This document shows positions 18,619 through 27,366 of a stretch of DNA of 64,000 nucleotides, in pieces (the first letter of the stretch is position 1; every line of letters starts with the position of its first letter). The DNA is from Paenibacillus endophyticus. Its GTDB lineage: Bacteria; Bacillota; Bacilli; Paenibacillales; Paenibacillaceae. The position numbers were made by a program, and so were the translations under genes. Under the pieces are notes generated by a model that saw only the letters and a program-made list of their open reading frames with translations, did not search any database and was not told where the DNA came from. Where the stretch lies: assembly GCF_014192395.1 (NCBI RefSeq), contig NZ_JACHXW010000002.1, forward strand, positions 124,001 to 188,000. Reading direction: 5' to 3'.

Positions 18619-19521
18619 GTGAATATTAGCCAGCTTGAAACTCTTCTAACGATATCCAAGACAATGAGCTTCCGGAAAGCAGGAGAACTCCTTAATCTGA
18701 CACAGCCTGCCGTTTCGGCACAAATAAAGAGCTTGGAAGATGAATTCAAAACGGTCCTTATCGATCGTAACCAGCCCGTCACTTTGACAGATCACGGACA
18801 AGTTTTTCTCGAGCATGCCGAACAAGTTCTAATGATCGTAGAAGAGATGAAGCAAAAGCTATCCGATTTGAATCTTACGCCGCAAGGACATATTCTGCTC
18901 GGCACGACATCATCTATCGCGATTCAGATATTGCCGCGCGTCTTATCTTATTTCCAGAATCAATTCCCTCAAATCAAAACAACCATACATTCCATGCCCT
19001 CATCCCAAGTGATGACGAGCGTCGAGAACGGCTCCGTTGATATCGGCATTACATACCTAACCGAAAAAAATCCGAACGTGACCTCCTCTGTCTTATACTA
19101 TGATACGTTTGAACTTGTCGTTTCACCCGCACATCCGATGAGCCGACTTGTTCATACAACCGTTGATTCGCTTAAAGACATTCCCATGATTATGCTTGCG
19201 CCTGACACGCTTGGACGCAGATTCATCGATCAGATCTTTAGAAAACACAATGTTCAGCCGAATGTTGTCATGGAGGTTTCGAGCAGCGAAGAAGTAAAGC
19301 GGATGGTCGAAATCAATCTAGGCGCAGCAGTCGTATCCAAGCTGTCTATTGCTAATGAGTTGCGACTGGGATCGTTGAAGATGATTAAATTAAACGAGCT
19401 CGATATGAGTCATCCCGTAGGTGTCGTTTATAAGTCGGGACGCTACATTAATACGGCGATGCAGCAATTTCTCAGCGATTTGAAAGGGATGCCTGAGCAT
19501 CATTTCATCAGCAGCGAATAG
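18619..19521 (+). CDS. LysR-family transcriptional regulator
   Basis: A 300-residue LysR regulator. The N-terminal winged helix-turn-helix (about 1-60) has FRKAGELLNLTQPAVSAQIKS. The C-terminal effector domain carries VDIGITYLTE. The start follows GAAAGGGGG. The gene stands alone between the corA terminator and the PHP phosphatase gene, 46 bases upstream of the latter, so the two could share a transcript. The target and effector are not evident. Confidence 0.88.
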   Translation: MNISQLETLLTISKTMSFRKAGELLNLTQPAVSAQIKSLEDEFKTVLIDRNQPVTLTDHGQVFLEHAEQVLMIVEEMKQKLSDLNLTPQGHILLGTTSSIAIQILPRVLSYFQNQFPQIKTTIHSMPSSQVMTSVENGSVDIGITYLTEKNPNVTSSVLYYDTFELVVSPAHPMSRLVHTTVDSLKDIPMIMLAPDTLGRRFIDQIFRKHNVQPNVVMEVSSSEEVKRMVEINLGAAVVSKLSIANELRLGSLKMIKLNELDMSHPVGVVYKSGRYINTAMQQFLSDLKGMPEHHFISSE

Positions 19522-19567
19522 TTAAGATAGTTAACCTTAAATAGAAGCTCAAAAAGGAGAGAAAAGC

Positions 19568-20380
19568 ATGAAATTCGATTTACATACTCACCATGTAAGA
19601 TGCGGGCACGCAGACGGGAATATTGAGGATTATATTGTTGCCGGACTTGATGCGGGGCTTCAGGTTATCGGCATCTCTGACCATTCCCCTTACTTTTATC
19701 ATGAGAAAGACCAGCCTTCTCCCGGCATTGCGATGGCTAGAAGCGATTTCGCAAACTATATTGAAGAGGTGCTTCGTTTAAAGGAGAAATACGCTGGTAA
19801 AATCGAGGTTTTGCTGGGTATGGAATCTGATTTCTTTCCTCAACATATAGAGAGCTACAAAAAAGCTTACGAGGGCGTGCCCTTCGATTATTTGATCGGC
19901 TCGGTTCACCAGGTTGGCGATGTCAGCATTTTCAACAGAAACCGTTGGAAGGGCTTGGATGAGAAGCAGCATATCATTGTGAAAAGAAGCTATTACGATT
20001 TGATCAAGCAATCCGCGCGAAGCGGCATGTTCGATATTCTGGGCCATATCGATGCGATGAAGGGGTATTATCCATCGTTCTCCGATATACCGGCAACTGC
20101 TGAAATCGATGAAACACTGAAGACGATCGCGGAGTGCGGAGTATCTATCGAAATCAACACATCCGGCAGTACGAAATACGTTGGGGGCTGGTATCCTTCG
20201 GATGCTATCCTTGAGCGGGCGCTCCACTTCGGCGTAAACGTTACCTTCGGTTCGGACGCCCACATTCCGAGCAGGGTTGGCGACGAATGGGAGCTTGTGC
20301 TGCAGAGGTTAAAAGAAATCGGTTTTAAGCAGTGGGTTTATTACCGCAAGCGTCAGCCGATTATCGTGCCGATCACTTAG
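19568..20380 (+). CDS. PHP-domain histidinol-phosphatase-like enzyme
   Basis: A 270-residue PHP-family metal-dependent phosphoesterase, the size of Firmicutes HisK-type histidinol phosphatases (HisJ in B. subtilis). Metal ligands appear in FDLHTHHVRCGHADG, ISDHSPYF, the Glu in GMESDF, IGSVHQVG, FDILGHIDAMKGY and FGSDAHIP. It likely hydrolyses histidinol phosphate in histidine synthesis, but no other his gene is nearby, so a different small phosphoester is possible. The start follows AAAAAGGAGAG. Confidence 0.85.
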   Translation: MKFDLHTHHVRCGHADGNIEDYIVAGLDAGLQVIGISDHSPYFYHEKDQPSPGIAMARSDFANYIEEVLRLKEKYAGKIEVLLGMESDFFPQHIESYKKAYEGVPFDYLIGSVHQVGDVSIFNRNRWKGLDEKQHIIVKRSYYDLIKQSARSGMFDILGHIDAMKGYYPSFSDIPATAEIDETLKTIAECGVSIEINTSGSTKYVGGWYPSDAILERALHFGVNVTFGSDAHIPSRVGDEWELVLQRLKEIGFKQWVYYRKRQPIIVPIT

Positions 20381-20388
20381 TAAAAGAC

Positions 20389-20418
20389 AAAAAAAGTGGA
20401 CCTGCACGATGCAGGTCC
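20389..20418 (-). other. Strong hairpin with T run on the minus strand only
   Basis: GGACCTGCA and TGCAGGTCC form a 9-bp stem at 20398-20418. A7 lies on its left, so a T run exists only for minus-strand transcripts, yet both flanking genes are on the plus strand. It may end antisense transcription or protect the mRNA 3' end. Confidence 0.5.
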
Positions 20419-20429
20419 CAAAGGATATA

Positions 20430-20458
20430 TTAAAAAAGGGGGTCTTGTTTATTATAAT
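20430..20458 (+). promoter_or_regulatory. Promoter of the EamA transporter gene
   Basis: TTAAAA (20430-20435) and TATAAT (20453-20458), 17 bases apart, about 70 bases before the start codon. Confidence 0.6.
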
Positions 20459-20529
20459 AGCCCACTTATGTAATGAGACGATAACAGAACTATTTCATTT
20501 GTGTAACAAATTTGAGGGGTTGGACATCC

Positions 20530-21375
20530 ATGTGGCTCATTACGGCCATCAGCAGCGCACTCCTCTTCGGACTGGCAGGCTGGTGGATGAAGGTATCGCA
20601 AATGCGCGGCGGAAGCACAAGGACGCTGCTTCTCGGACTTTATGCATCCGGGACGGCCGGCTTTGGCGTACATGCGGCGCTTGAGGGAACATGGGGCTGG
20701 CTTGCCAATCCGCAAGTATGGATAGCCGGCGTCATTATTGGAGCCGGCTCCGCTTGGGGCAACGCGCTATTTATGAAGGCGCTGCATTACGGTCCCGCAA
20801 GCTTAACGTCGCCGCTTACGAATATGAATATCATCATCGTTATTGCAGTCGCAACCTGGTGGTACCAAGAACCGCTGAGCGCCACAGAATCGGTTGGAAT
20901 TGTATTGCTACTGCTTGCGGTTGTATTTATCGCCCATAAACGGAAAGAGCCGCTCACGATCAAAGAGAGGCGCTGGTTTCTACTCGTTGGAACCGCTATC
21001 CTCATGTTCGCCATTCGCAATGGCGGCCTTAAGGTTACGGACGAGCTCGGGCTTCCGAGCGCGCCTCTGTTATTCATAGCTTATGCGCTATCGCTTTGCT
21101 GGTTTCTCATTCCGACCAAAGAGACAGCCTCCCGTACTGACGATCGCACAGGGCTATGGCTCGGCACCATTGCCGGTTTGTTTTCATACGGCGGCCTGCA
21201 GCTGTATGCAGCAGCTCTTGCAACCGGCCAAGCCAATCTCGCTGCGCCAATCTTCGCAACCAACAGTCTAGTCGTAGCCGCGGGCGCAATAATCGTCTAC
21301 AAAGAGAAGCTCACGGTCGTGCAGTGGGCCGCTTTTGCTTTTACCATTCTCGGATTGATCGTTATACGGCTTTAA
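20530..21375 (+). CDS. EamA-family (DMT) transporter
   Basis: A 281-residue membrane protein with about ten hydrophobic helices arranged as two EamA repeats; the second begins near residue 150. Conserved features are ALHYGPASLTSPLTNMNI at the end of the first half and a matching segment (ANLAAPIFATNSLVVAAGAI) in the second. The ATG at 20530 is preferred because GAGGGG precedes it at proper distance. Members export or import metabolites such as amino acids or purines; the substrate is unknown. Confidence 0.85.
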   Translation: MWLITAISSALLFGLAGWWMKVSQMRGGSTRTLLLGLYASGTAGFGVHAALEGTWGWLANPQVWIAGVIIGAGSAWGNALFMKALHYGPASLTSPLTNMNIIIVIAVATWWYQEPLSATESVGIVLLLLAVVFIAHKRKEPLTIKERRWFLLVGTAILMFAIRNGGLKVTDELGLPSAPLLFIAYALSLCWFLIPTKETASRTDDRTGLWLGTIAGLFSYGGLQLYAAALATGQANLAAPIFATNSLVVAAGAIIVYKEKLTVVQWAAFAFTILGLIVIRL

Positions 21376-21514
21376 AGCAGTTTTTTGCTTTCAATCGTCT
21401 AACTTTTATATAGTAAATATATATTTTTGAAATAACACCTATTCCCACCCAAATGAACTTACTTTTAGTTTGTTGATATGCTACAATAGTATTACAAAAA
21501 GCGGGGTGATACGG

Positions 21515-21823
21515 TTGGATTATTCGACAATGTGCCCAAAGTATGAAGCCGCAGCCGACATATTAGGTAAGAAGTGGACAGGCAGAATTATTCGGGTATT
21601 GCTTGGCGGACCGAAACGGTTCAAAGAGATTAAAGAACAAATTCCCGAAATGAGCGACAAGATGCTAACGGACCGGATGAAAGAGCTTGAGACAATCACG
21701 ATTATTAAACGTCAGGTTTATCCTGAAATGCCCGTACGCATCGAGTACGAACTTACCGGCAAAGGCCGTGAGCTTGAGCCCGTCATTGAGTCCATTCAAA
21801 AATGGGGAGAACAATGGATGTAA
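21515..21823 (+). CDS. HxlR-type winged-helix regulator
   Basis: A 102-residue regulator with a TTG start behind GCGGGGTGAT. It has the HxlR signature: MCPKYEAAADILGKKWTG near the N-terminus with the conserved Cys, then GPKRFKEIKEQIPEMSDKML as helix-turn-helix, then the wing IKRQVYPEMPVRIEYELT. Members act as dimers that sense thiol-reactive compounds or redox state and often control a neighbouring gene. No obvious divergent partner exists here; the EamA gene lies upstream on the same strand. Confidence 0.85.
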   Translation: MDYSTMCPKYEAAADILGKKWTGRIIRVLLGGPKRFKEIKEQIPEMSDKMLTDRMKELETITIIKRQVYPEMPVRIEYELTGKGRELEPVIESIQKWGEQWM

Positions 21824-21828
21824 GCAAG

Positions 21829-22000
21829 GTGAAACGGCTATCGCCGTCCTTGGCGGCGCGGCGCGTTTCATTCCGAGAAATATAGAGAATGTGTAGCCCA
21901 AGGATATGCTTTCCTATATTTTAAGATGAAACGCCTGACGGCGTCCTTCCTATATACGCCATCGTTTCAGCGAAACGTATTGAGAAAGCATGAGCAATCT
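21829..22000 (+). repeat. Structured palindromic element, MITE/REP-like
   Basis: Three nested inverted repeats. GAAACG..CGTTTC closes 21831-21869 around CGCCG/CGGCG. AAATATAG (21878-21885) pairs with CTATATTT (21914-21921). GAAACG (21928-21933) pairs with CGTTTC (21963-21968) around GGCGT/ACGCC. ATGCTTTC (21906-21913) can also pair with GAAAGCAT (21983-21990). It has no coding potential and fills most of the gap between the HxlR gene and sdhB. Confidence 0.6.
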
Positions 22001-22022
22001 CGTATACATTCCTACACGTCTA

Positions 22023-22048
22023 AGAAACCGCCGAGGCGGTTTTTTTTA
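22023..22048 (+). terminator. Terminator after the HxlR gene and structured element
   Basis: AAACCGCC and GGCGGTTT form a tight stem with a T9 run on the plus strand. Confidence 0.9.
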
Positions 22049-22075
22049 CTTTATCTTCTCCCTTGCATAACTCAA

Positions 22076-22124
22076 TTGACAAAGGAATCTCGATCTATTA
22101 TCATTGATAATAATAATCAATATC
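22076..22124 (+). promoter_or_regulatory. Fur-box promoter directed toward sdhB (antisense)
   Basis: TTGACA (22076-22081) and TATCAT (22099-22104) are 17 bases apart. A 19-base stretch at 22106-22124 (GATAATAATAATCAATATC) matches the classical Fur box at 17 of 19 positions and covers the expected start of transcription. No gene follows on the plus strand; a transcript would read antisense into sdhB. Confidence 0.6.
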
Positions 22125-22132
22125 ATATGAAT

Positions 22133-22164
22133 AAAAAAAGAAACCCCCGATATTCGAGGGTTTC
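22133..22164 (-). terminator. Terminator of sdhCAB
   Basis: GAAACCC..CGA and TCG..GGGTTTC form the stem (22140-22164), followed by T7 on the minus strand, 16 bases past the sdhB stop. Confidence 0.88.
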
Positions 22165-22179
22165 ATTATAGCAAATGAC

Positions 22180-22947
22180 CTACATGCCAAGCCATTTTTT
22201 GAATAGATGTTTGGTTGTATCCTTGTTGATTGCAGCGATGGAAGTCGTGAGCGGAATGCCCTTCGGACATGCGCGAACACAGTTCTGAGAGTTGCCGCAG
22301 CCTTCAATGCCGCCATCGGACATCAACGCATCCAGACGCTCCTCTTTATTCATCTCACCCGTTGGATGAGCGTTGAATAAACGCACCTGCGAAATAGCTG
22401 CTGGACCAACAAAGCTATTCCGGTCGTTTACGTTCGGGCAAGCCTCAAGGCAAACACCGCAAGTCATGCACTTGGACAGCTCGTACGCCCATTGACGCTT
22501 CGTTTCAGCCATCCGAGGCCCTGGACCAAGATCATAGGTGCCATCAATCGGAATCCATGCCTTAACGCGTTTCAAGGCGCCAAACATGCGCTCACGATTA
22601 ATAACGAGGTCGCGAACAACCGGGAAGGTGCTCATTGGAGCCAGCCGAACCGGCTGTTCCAATTGGTCGATCAGTGCACTACATGCTTGTCTTGGCTTGC
22701 CATTGATAACCATGGAGCATGCTCCGCACACTTCCTCCAAGCAGTTGGAGTCCCAACATACAGGGGCTGTACTCGCACCATCGGACTTTTTCGGGTTACG
22801 CTGAATTTCCATCAAGCCGCTAATGACGTTCATGTTTGCGCGGTAAGGAATTTCGAACTCTTCCGTGTAGGGCTTGGAATCAGGAGTATCTTGGCGCGTG
22901 ATGATAAACTTAACCGTTTTTGTAGCTACAGTCGTTTCAGCCATCAT
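22180..22947 (-). CDS. sdhB: Succinate dehydrogenase iron-sulfur subunit
   Basis: A 255-residue subunit with three iron-sulfur clusters. The 2Fe-2S ligands are in CWDSNCLEEVCGACSMVINGKPRQAC; the 4Fe-4S and 3Fe-4S ligands are in CMTCGVCLEACP and CGNSQNCVRACPKGIPL. It passes electrons from SdhA to the haem/quinone site of SdhC. Its start overlaps the sdhA stop. A Bacillus-type order C-A-B is kept. Confidence 0.97.
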   Translation of the reverse strand: MMAETTVATKTVKFIITRQDTPDSKPYTEEFEIPYRANMNVISGLMEIQRNPKKSDGASTAPVCWDSNCLEEVCGACSMVINGKPRQACSALIDQLEQPVRLAPMSTFPVVRDLVINRERMFGALKRVKAWIPIDGTYDLGPGPRMAETKRQWAYELSKCMTCGVCLEACPNVNDRNSFVGPAAISQVRLFNAHPTGEMNKEERLDALMSDGGIEGCGNSQNCVRACPKGIPLTTSIAAINKDTTKHLFKKWLGM

Positions 22948-24704
22948 TATTCTCCTTTCTTCTTGTCGCTCGAGTAATCGCGTTTACGAGGCTTGATCAA
23001 GCTTACGTCGATATCCTCGTATGAGATTTGCGGACCTTCCTTCGTCCACTTCGCAATCGTCGATTTCATGAAATGATCGTCGTCACGTTCTGGGAAGTCA
23101 GGCTTATAGTGAGCTCCGCGGCTTTCGTTGCGCAGCAATCCGCCAAGCGTCATCGCTTCCGACAGCTCAAGCATGTTCCACAGCTGGCGGGTAAATGCCA
23201 CGCCTGCGTTGTTCCATTGCGCCGTGTCGTTGATGTTGATTTTGGCATAACGCTGCTTCAGCTCTTTGATCTTGTGAATCGTTTGCTCCAGCTTATCGTT
23301 AAAGCGAACAACCGTCATATTGTTCGTCATCCATTCGCCAAGCTCTTTGTGAATGACATATGCATTCTCATTGCCGTTCATATTAATAATGCTGTTGTAT
23401 TTATCCGTTTGGCGTTTGTTTTCACGATCGAACACGGAGGAAGCAACATCCTCAGCCGATTTCTTCAAGCCTTTGATGTATTCCACTGCCTTCGGTCCTG
23501 CAACCATACCGCCGTAAATCGCGGAAAGAAGCGAGTTTGCGCCGAGACGGTTAGCGCCATGGTATTGATACTCGCATTCGCCTGCTGCGAACAAGCCGGG
23601 AATGTTCGTCATTTGATTGTAATCGACCCACATGCCGCCCATCGAATAGTGGACCGCAGGGAAGATCTTCATCGGGATTTTGCGTGGATCATCACCCATG
23701 AATTTCTCGTAAATCTCAATGATCCCGCCGAGCTTAACGTCCAGCTCCTTCGGATCCTTATGGGAGAGATCGAGGTAAACCATGTTCTCTTGGTTGATGC
23801 CCAGCTTCTGATCGACGCAGACGCTGAATATTTCACGCGTCGCGATGTCACGAGGCACGAGATTTCCGTAAGCCGGATATTTCTCCTCAAGGAAGTACCA
23901 CGGCTTGCCGTCTTTGTACGTCCAGATCCGTCCGCCTTCGCCGCGCGCCGATTCCGACATCAAGCGCAGCTTGTCGTCGCCTGGAATAGCCGTAGGGTGA
24001 ATTTGAATGAATTCGCCGTTCGCGTAGTTAACGCCTTGTTGATAAACAGCGCTCGCAGCAGTACCTGTATTAATAACCGAGTTCGTTGTTTTTCCGAAAA
24101 TAATGCCAGGGCCGCCTGATGCAAGAATAACCGCATCCGCACGAACCGTGTGTACTTCCATTGAGCGCAAATCCTGCGCCGATACGCCGCGGCATACGCC
24201 GTCGTCATCTACTACTGCGCCAAGGAATTCCCAATGCTCGTATTTATTCACAAGCCCTGCTGCTTCCCACCGGCGCACTTGCTCATCCAGTGCGTATAGA
24301 AGCTGCTGTCCAGTCGTTGCGCCAGCGAATGCCGTACGGGAATGCTTCGTGCCGCCGAAGCGACGGAAGTCCAGCAGGCCCTCTGAAGTACGGCTGAACA
24401 TAACGCCCATCCGGTCCATCAGATGGATAATGCCAGGCGCTGCATCGCACATTGCTTTAACCGGAGGCTGGTTCGCAAGAAAGTCTCCGCCATAAACCGT
24501 ATCATCGAAATGCTCCCAAGGAGAATCGCCTTCGCCTTTTGTGTTTACGGCGCCGTTGATGCCGCCTTGCGCGCATACCGAGTGGGAACGTTTGACCGGC
24601 ACAATGGAGAACAGATCAACGTGCACCCCGGCTTCAGCCGCTTTAATGGTAGCCATTAAGCCAGCTAGTCCGCCGCCAATGATAATAATTTTATTTTTAG
24701 CCAT
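22947..24704 (-). CDS. sdhA: Succinate dehydrogenase flavoprotein subunit
   Basis: A 585-residue flavoprotein. The N-terminal FAD fold is IIIGGGLAGLMATIKAAE. The FAD-linking His lies in SVCAQGGINGA-type context (KRSHSVCAQGG). Substrate residues occur in IQIHPTAIPG and RGEGGRIW, and YHGANRLGANSLLSAIYGG is a further conserved block. It oxidises succinate to fumarate at the inner membrane face, feeding menaquinone made with MqnC. It overlaps sdhB by one base. Confidence 0.98.
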   Translation of the reverse strand: MAKNKIIIIGGGLAGLMATIKAAEAGVHVDLFSIVPVKRSHSVCAQGGINGAVNTKGEGDSPWEHFDDTVYGGDFLANQPPVKAMCDAAPGIIHLMDRMGVMFSRTSEGLLDFRRFGGTKHSRTAFAGATTGQQLLYALDEQVRRWEAAGLVNKYEHWEFLGAVVDDDGVCRGVSAQDLRSMEVHTVRADAVILASGGPGIIFGKTTNSVINTGTAASAVYQQGVNYANGEFIQIHPTAIPGDDKLRLMSESARGEGGRIWTYKDGKPWYFLEEKYPAYGNLVPRDIATREIFSVCVDQKLGINQENMVYLDLSHKDPKELDVKLGGIIEIYEKFMGDDPRKIPMKIFPAVHYSMGGMWVDYNQMTNIPGLFAAGECEYQYHGANRLGANSLLSAIYGGMVAGPKAVEYIKGLKKSAEDVASSVFDRENKRQTDKYNSIINMNGNENAYVIHKELGEWMTNNMTVVRFNDKLEQTIHKIKELKQRYAKININDTAQWNNAGVAFTRQLWNMLELSEAMTLGGLLRNESRGAHYKPDFPERDDDHFMKSTIAKWTKEGPQISYEDIDVSLIKPRKRDYSSDKKKGE

Positions 24705-24728
24705 TACGCTTCGCTCCTTGTCTACAAA

Positions 24729-25400
24729 CTAACCGATATTCGTAAGTGCCAAAGCCGCACTTGCCGCTTCCGCGAATTCATCGCCTCTGAATGCGACAAG
24801 CGAAAGGATAAACAGCGCTGCTACGATAACAAATACGCCCATGCAAATATAAGAAGAAATACGCTGTGCTTTCGGGCCGATCGTAATGCCCCAACTGATC
24901 AGGAATGCCCAAAGGCCGTTGCTGAAATGGAATACGGCAGCCAGTACGCCGATAACGTATAGCACGAAATATGTTGGGCTGCTCGCGATATGATTCATCG
25001 TTGAGCCAAGCTCCTCATGCGTGATGTTGCCGAAGTATACTTGCATCCGCGTCTGGTATACGTGCCAGAAAACGAATACAAAAGTAATGACCCCCGTAAC
25101 GCGTTGAGCCGTGAATGCCCAGTTCCGTCCGTATTTGAAGCGTCCCGTATTCGTATTCGATTGGTAAGCGACATACAAGCCGTAAATACCATGAAACAAT
25201 AGCGGGAGGTAAATGCCGAAAATCTCGAGCAGCGGCAAAATAGGCAAGCTGTTAATCAGATGTACGCCTTTGTCGAAGCCTTCCGGTCCGCGTTCAAACG
25301 CCTGGTAGTTGGTCAGTCCATGTACGACGATGAAACCGCCGAGCGGAATGATCCCGAGAAGCGAGTGAAGCTTGCGCGAGAAATACGAGTTTCCTTTCAT
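24729..25400 (-). CDS. sdhC: Succinate dehydrogenase cytochrome b558 subunit
   Basis: A 223-residue membrane anchor with five hydrophobic helices and several histidines for the two haems (KLHSLLGIIPLGGFIVVHG, FHGIYGLYVAY, FWHVYQTRM, FHFSNGLWAF). It belongs to the Bacillus type that needs no SdhD. The ATG at 25400 follows GAAAGGAGAAGG; a longer frame upstream has no such site. Confidence 0.95.
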   Translation of the reverse strand: MKGNSYFSRKLHSLLGIIPLGGFIVVHGLTNYQAFERGPEGFDKGVHLINSLPILPLLEIFGIYLPLLFHGIYGLYVAYQSNTNTGRFKYGRNWAFTAQRVTGVITFVFVFWHVYQTRMQVYFGNITHEELGSTMNHIASSPTYFVLYVIGVLAAVFHFSNGLWAFLISWGITIGPKAQRISSYICMGVFVIVAALFILSLVAFRGDEFAEAASAALALTNIG

Positions 25401-25703
25401 GTCATTCCTTCTCCTTTCAAAACTGTGAGTGCTAGCATGCTTTTTTAAAATATAAGAATGTATCGAACAGCACATTATACATTGCTTATATTTCAGCGCA
25501 AACGGAATGCCCCGCTGCCTCACGGCAGAAGCCAGCCCTTTACGCATGGCAAATCATTCTACATTGTAACCCCAGCATGTACCCCCGTCAACAAAAGTCG
25601 ACACATATTAGCCACACTTCCCATCCTACTCCTTTTCAGCTTATAATGGAATTGCTTATTTTTTATAATTTCTTATAACAAAATGACATAAGGAGCGCAA
25701 CCT
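25401..25703. promoter_or_regulatory. Divergent control region between sdhC and a LysR gene
   Basis: On the minus strand, TTGCGC (25496-25501) and TATAAT (25474-25479), 16 bases apart, form a likely sdh promoter. On the plus strand, TATAAT (25642-25647) lies before the LysR gene in an AT-rich stretch containing several ATAA/TTAT pairs, which could hold a LysR-type site. No coding region is seen. Confidence 0.5.
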
Positions 25704-26612
25704 ATGAATGAAGAGATGCATGTCTTTACCGTAATAGTCGAGCAATCGAGCATGAACAAAGCCTCTGTGCTGCTCAATCTCTCACAGCCTGCGCTCTCTC
25801 GTAAAATCGCCAAGCTCGAGCAGGAGATCGGCTCTCCCTTGTTCCGCCGCATCGGCAAACGTCTAGAGCTGACCCGTATTGGTCAGATGACCTATGAGTA
25901 CGCTCTCGAGCTGCGTCAGCTGCATCGCAAATATTTGCAGACGGTATCGGAATTCACCTCAACGGGTCACACTACGCTTACGATCGGCGCAAGCTTAACG
26001 ACCCTGCAGACGACGCTTCCCGATCTCATTCAGCGTCTAACCTCCACCCATCCTGAAATCGACATCAAAGCGATAACGGGCAAGACGCATGAAATCGTAT
26101 CGCTTGTCCGTGACCACAAGGCTGATATCGGCATCGTAGCTTCAAGCATTGAGGATTCGACACTAAGATGCATCCCCTTGTTCGAGGACCACCTATCGCT
26201 TGTCCTGCCGCGCAATCAAGTGATTACTGACAAAGGCGTGCTTGGCATACAGGATTTGACCGGCATGCCGATGATTCTGTTCTCCAAGGGCACTTGGTAC
26301 CGTCTGCTTACGGACGAGCTCTTCGACAAATATCATCTCCAGCCGGATGTTCGAATGGAAATCGATTCGTTCGAAGCGATCTTGCGCCTGCTTCATACGT
26401 GCCGCGCTGCCACCCTGCTGCCAAAATCCTATATGAGAAGCCAGCTTCTCGAAGACAACGACCTTGTCGTTGTACCCATTCGTGAACTTGAGGATACGAA
26501 GCGGACAACCTCGCTTATCCATGCTGATTCCGCAGCGCTCAGTCCATCCGTCCGGCTTTGGATCAATGAGCTGGCAGCCCGTTTCCCTACCAAAAAGGAC
26601 ATCAGCCTGTAA
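25704..26612 (+). CDS. LysR-family regulator, divergent from sdhCAB
   Basis: A 302-residue LysR protein with helix-turn-helix MNKASVLLNLSQPALSRKIA (about 16-35) and LFRRIGKRLELTRIG, then an effector-binding domain with ADIGIVASSIED. It starts behind AAGGAGCG. Its divergent position next to sdhCAB suggests control of succinate dehydrogenase or its own promoter. CcpC of Bacillus, a LysR regulator of the citrate cycle, is a possible relative, but this is only a positional guess. Confidence 0.85.
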   Translation: MNEEMHVFTVIVEQSSMNKASVLLNLSQPALSRKIAKLEQEIGSPLFRRIGKRLELTRIGQMTYEYALELRQLHRKYLQTVSEFTSTGHTTLTIGASLTTLQTTLPDLIQRLTSTHPEIDIKAITGKTHEIVSLVRDHKADIGIVASSIEDSTLRCIPLFEDHLSLVLPRNQVITDKGVLGIQDLTGMPMILFSKGTWYRLLTDELFDKYHLQPDVRMEIDSFEAILRLLHTCRAATLLPKSYMRSQLLEDNDLVVVPIRELEDTKRTTSLIHADSAALSPSVRLWINELAARFPTKKDISL

Positions 26613-26684
26613 TAGGCCGCTGTCCTTCAGCATTTCCAATTATAAGCTTCCAAATCCGTTTCGATCTGTAACATAACCTATCGG

Positions 26685-27347
26685 CTAACGTATAACCGTC
26701 GCTTCGAACTCCTCGATTTGCTCATTCGTTCCGATAATAACCATGACATCGCGCATGGCCAGCACATCGGTCGCCGTCGGCGCAATGATGATGCCGCTCG
26801 GCTTATTGATCGCGACGATGCTGCAGCCGAATCTGGCGCGGGGGTTTAGGTCATGCAGCGACTTTCCATCCAAACACTGAGGCACCGCGAGCTCTGCGAT
26901 CGTGTACTCCTTGGAGAGCTCGATATAATCGAGCAGATTCGGAGATACAAGCTGATGCGCTACCCTAATCCCCATATCGCGCTCCGGATATACGACGCGA
27001 TCAACGCCGATTTTCTCCAGAACGCGTCCGTGAAGCTCGCTCATCGCTTTGGCGACAACCTGTTTCACGCCTAAATCCTTGAGCAATATCGTCGTCAGTA
27101 TGCTGGCTTGAATATCGTCGCCAATGGCTACGACACCGCAATCGAAATTTCGGACGCCGAGCGAACGCAGCGTTTCCTCGTCTGTGCAATCAGCAGATAC
27201 GGCATACGTCAGGGCGCTGCTCATTTCCTGAACAGCCTCCTCATCCTTGTCGATACCCAGCACTTCATTGCCCAATTCAATGAGCTCTCGGCCTAAACTA
27301 GAGCCAAAGCGGCCTAAACCAATAATGACGAATTGCTTCTTTTTCAT
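26685..27347 (-). CDS. ktrA: Ktr/Trk potassium uptake regulatory subunit
   Basis: A 220-residue RCK protein. The nucleotide-binding fold is FVIIGLGRFGSSLGRELIELG with an acidic residue ending strand two (GIDKDEE). The C-terminal RCK_C domain starts near 140 (YTIAELAVPQC). Such octameric rings gate KtrB by binding ATP/ADP and often c-di-AMP. It lies 19 bases after the ktrB-like gene. KtrA and KtrC are hard to separate by motif; the riboswitch upstream favours the KtrAB type. Confidence 0.9.
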   Translation of the reverse strand: MKKKQFVIIGLGRFGSSLGRELIELGNEVLGIDKDEEAVQEMSSALTYAVSADCTDEETLRSLGVRNFDCGVVAIGDDIQASILTTILLKDLGVKQVVAKAMSELHGRVLEKIGVDRVVYPERDMGIRVAHQLVSPNLLDYIELSKEYTIAELAVPQCLDGKSLHDLNPRARFGCSIVAINKPSGIIIAPTATDVLAMRDVMVIIGTNEQIEEFEATVIR

Positions 27348-27366
27348 TCCCACTTGCGCAGTTCTC

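Noticed and set aside
23028-24119. 363-codon open frame antisense to sdhA
   Set aside because: It lies wholly inside sdhA, has no ribosome site and its product resembles no protein; it is a by-product of the codon use of sdhA.
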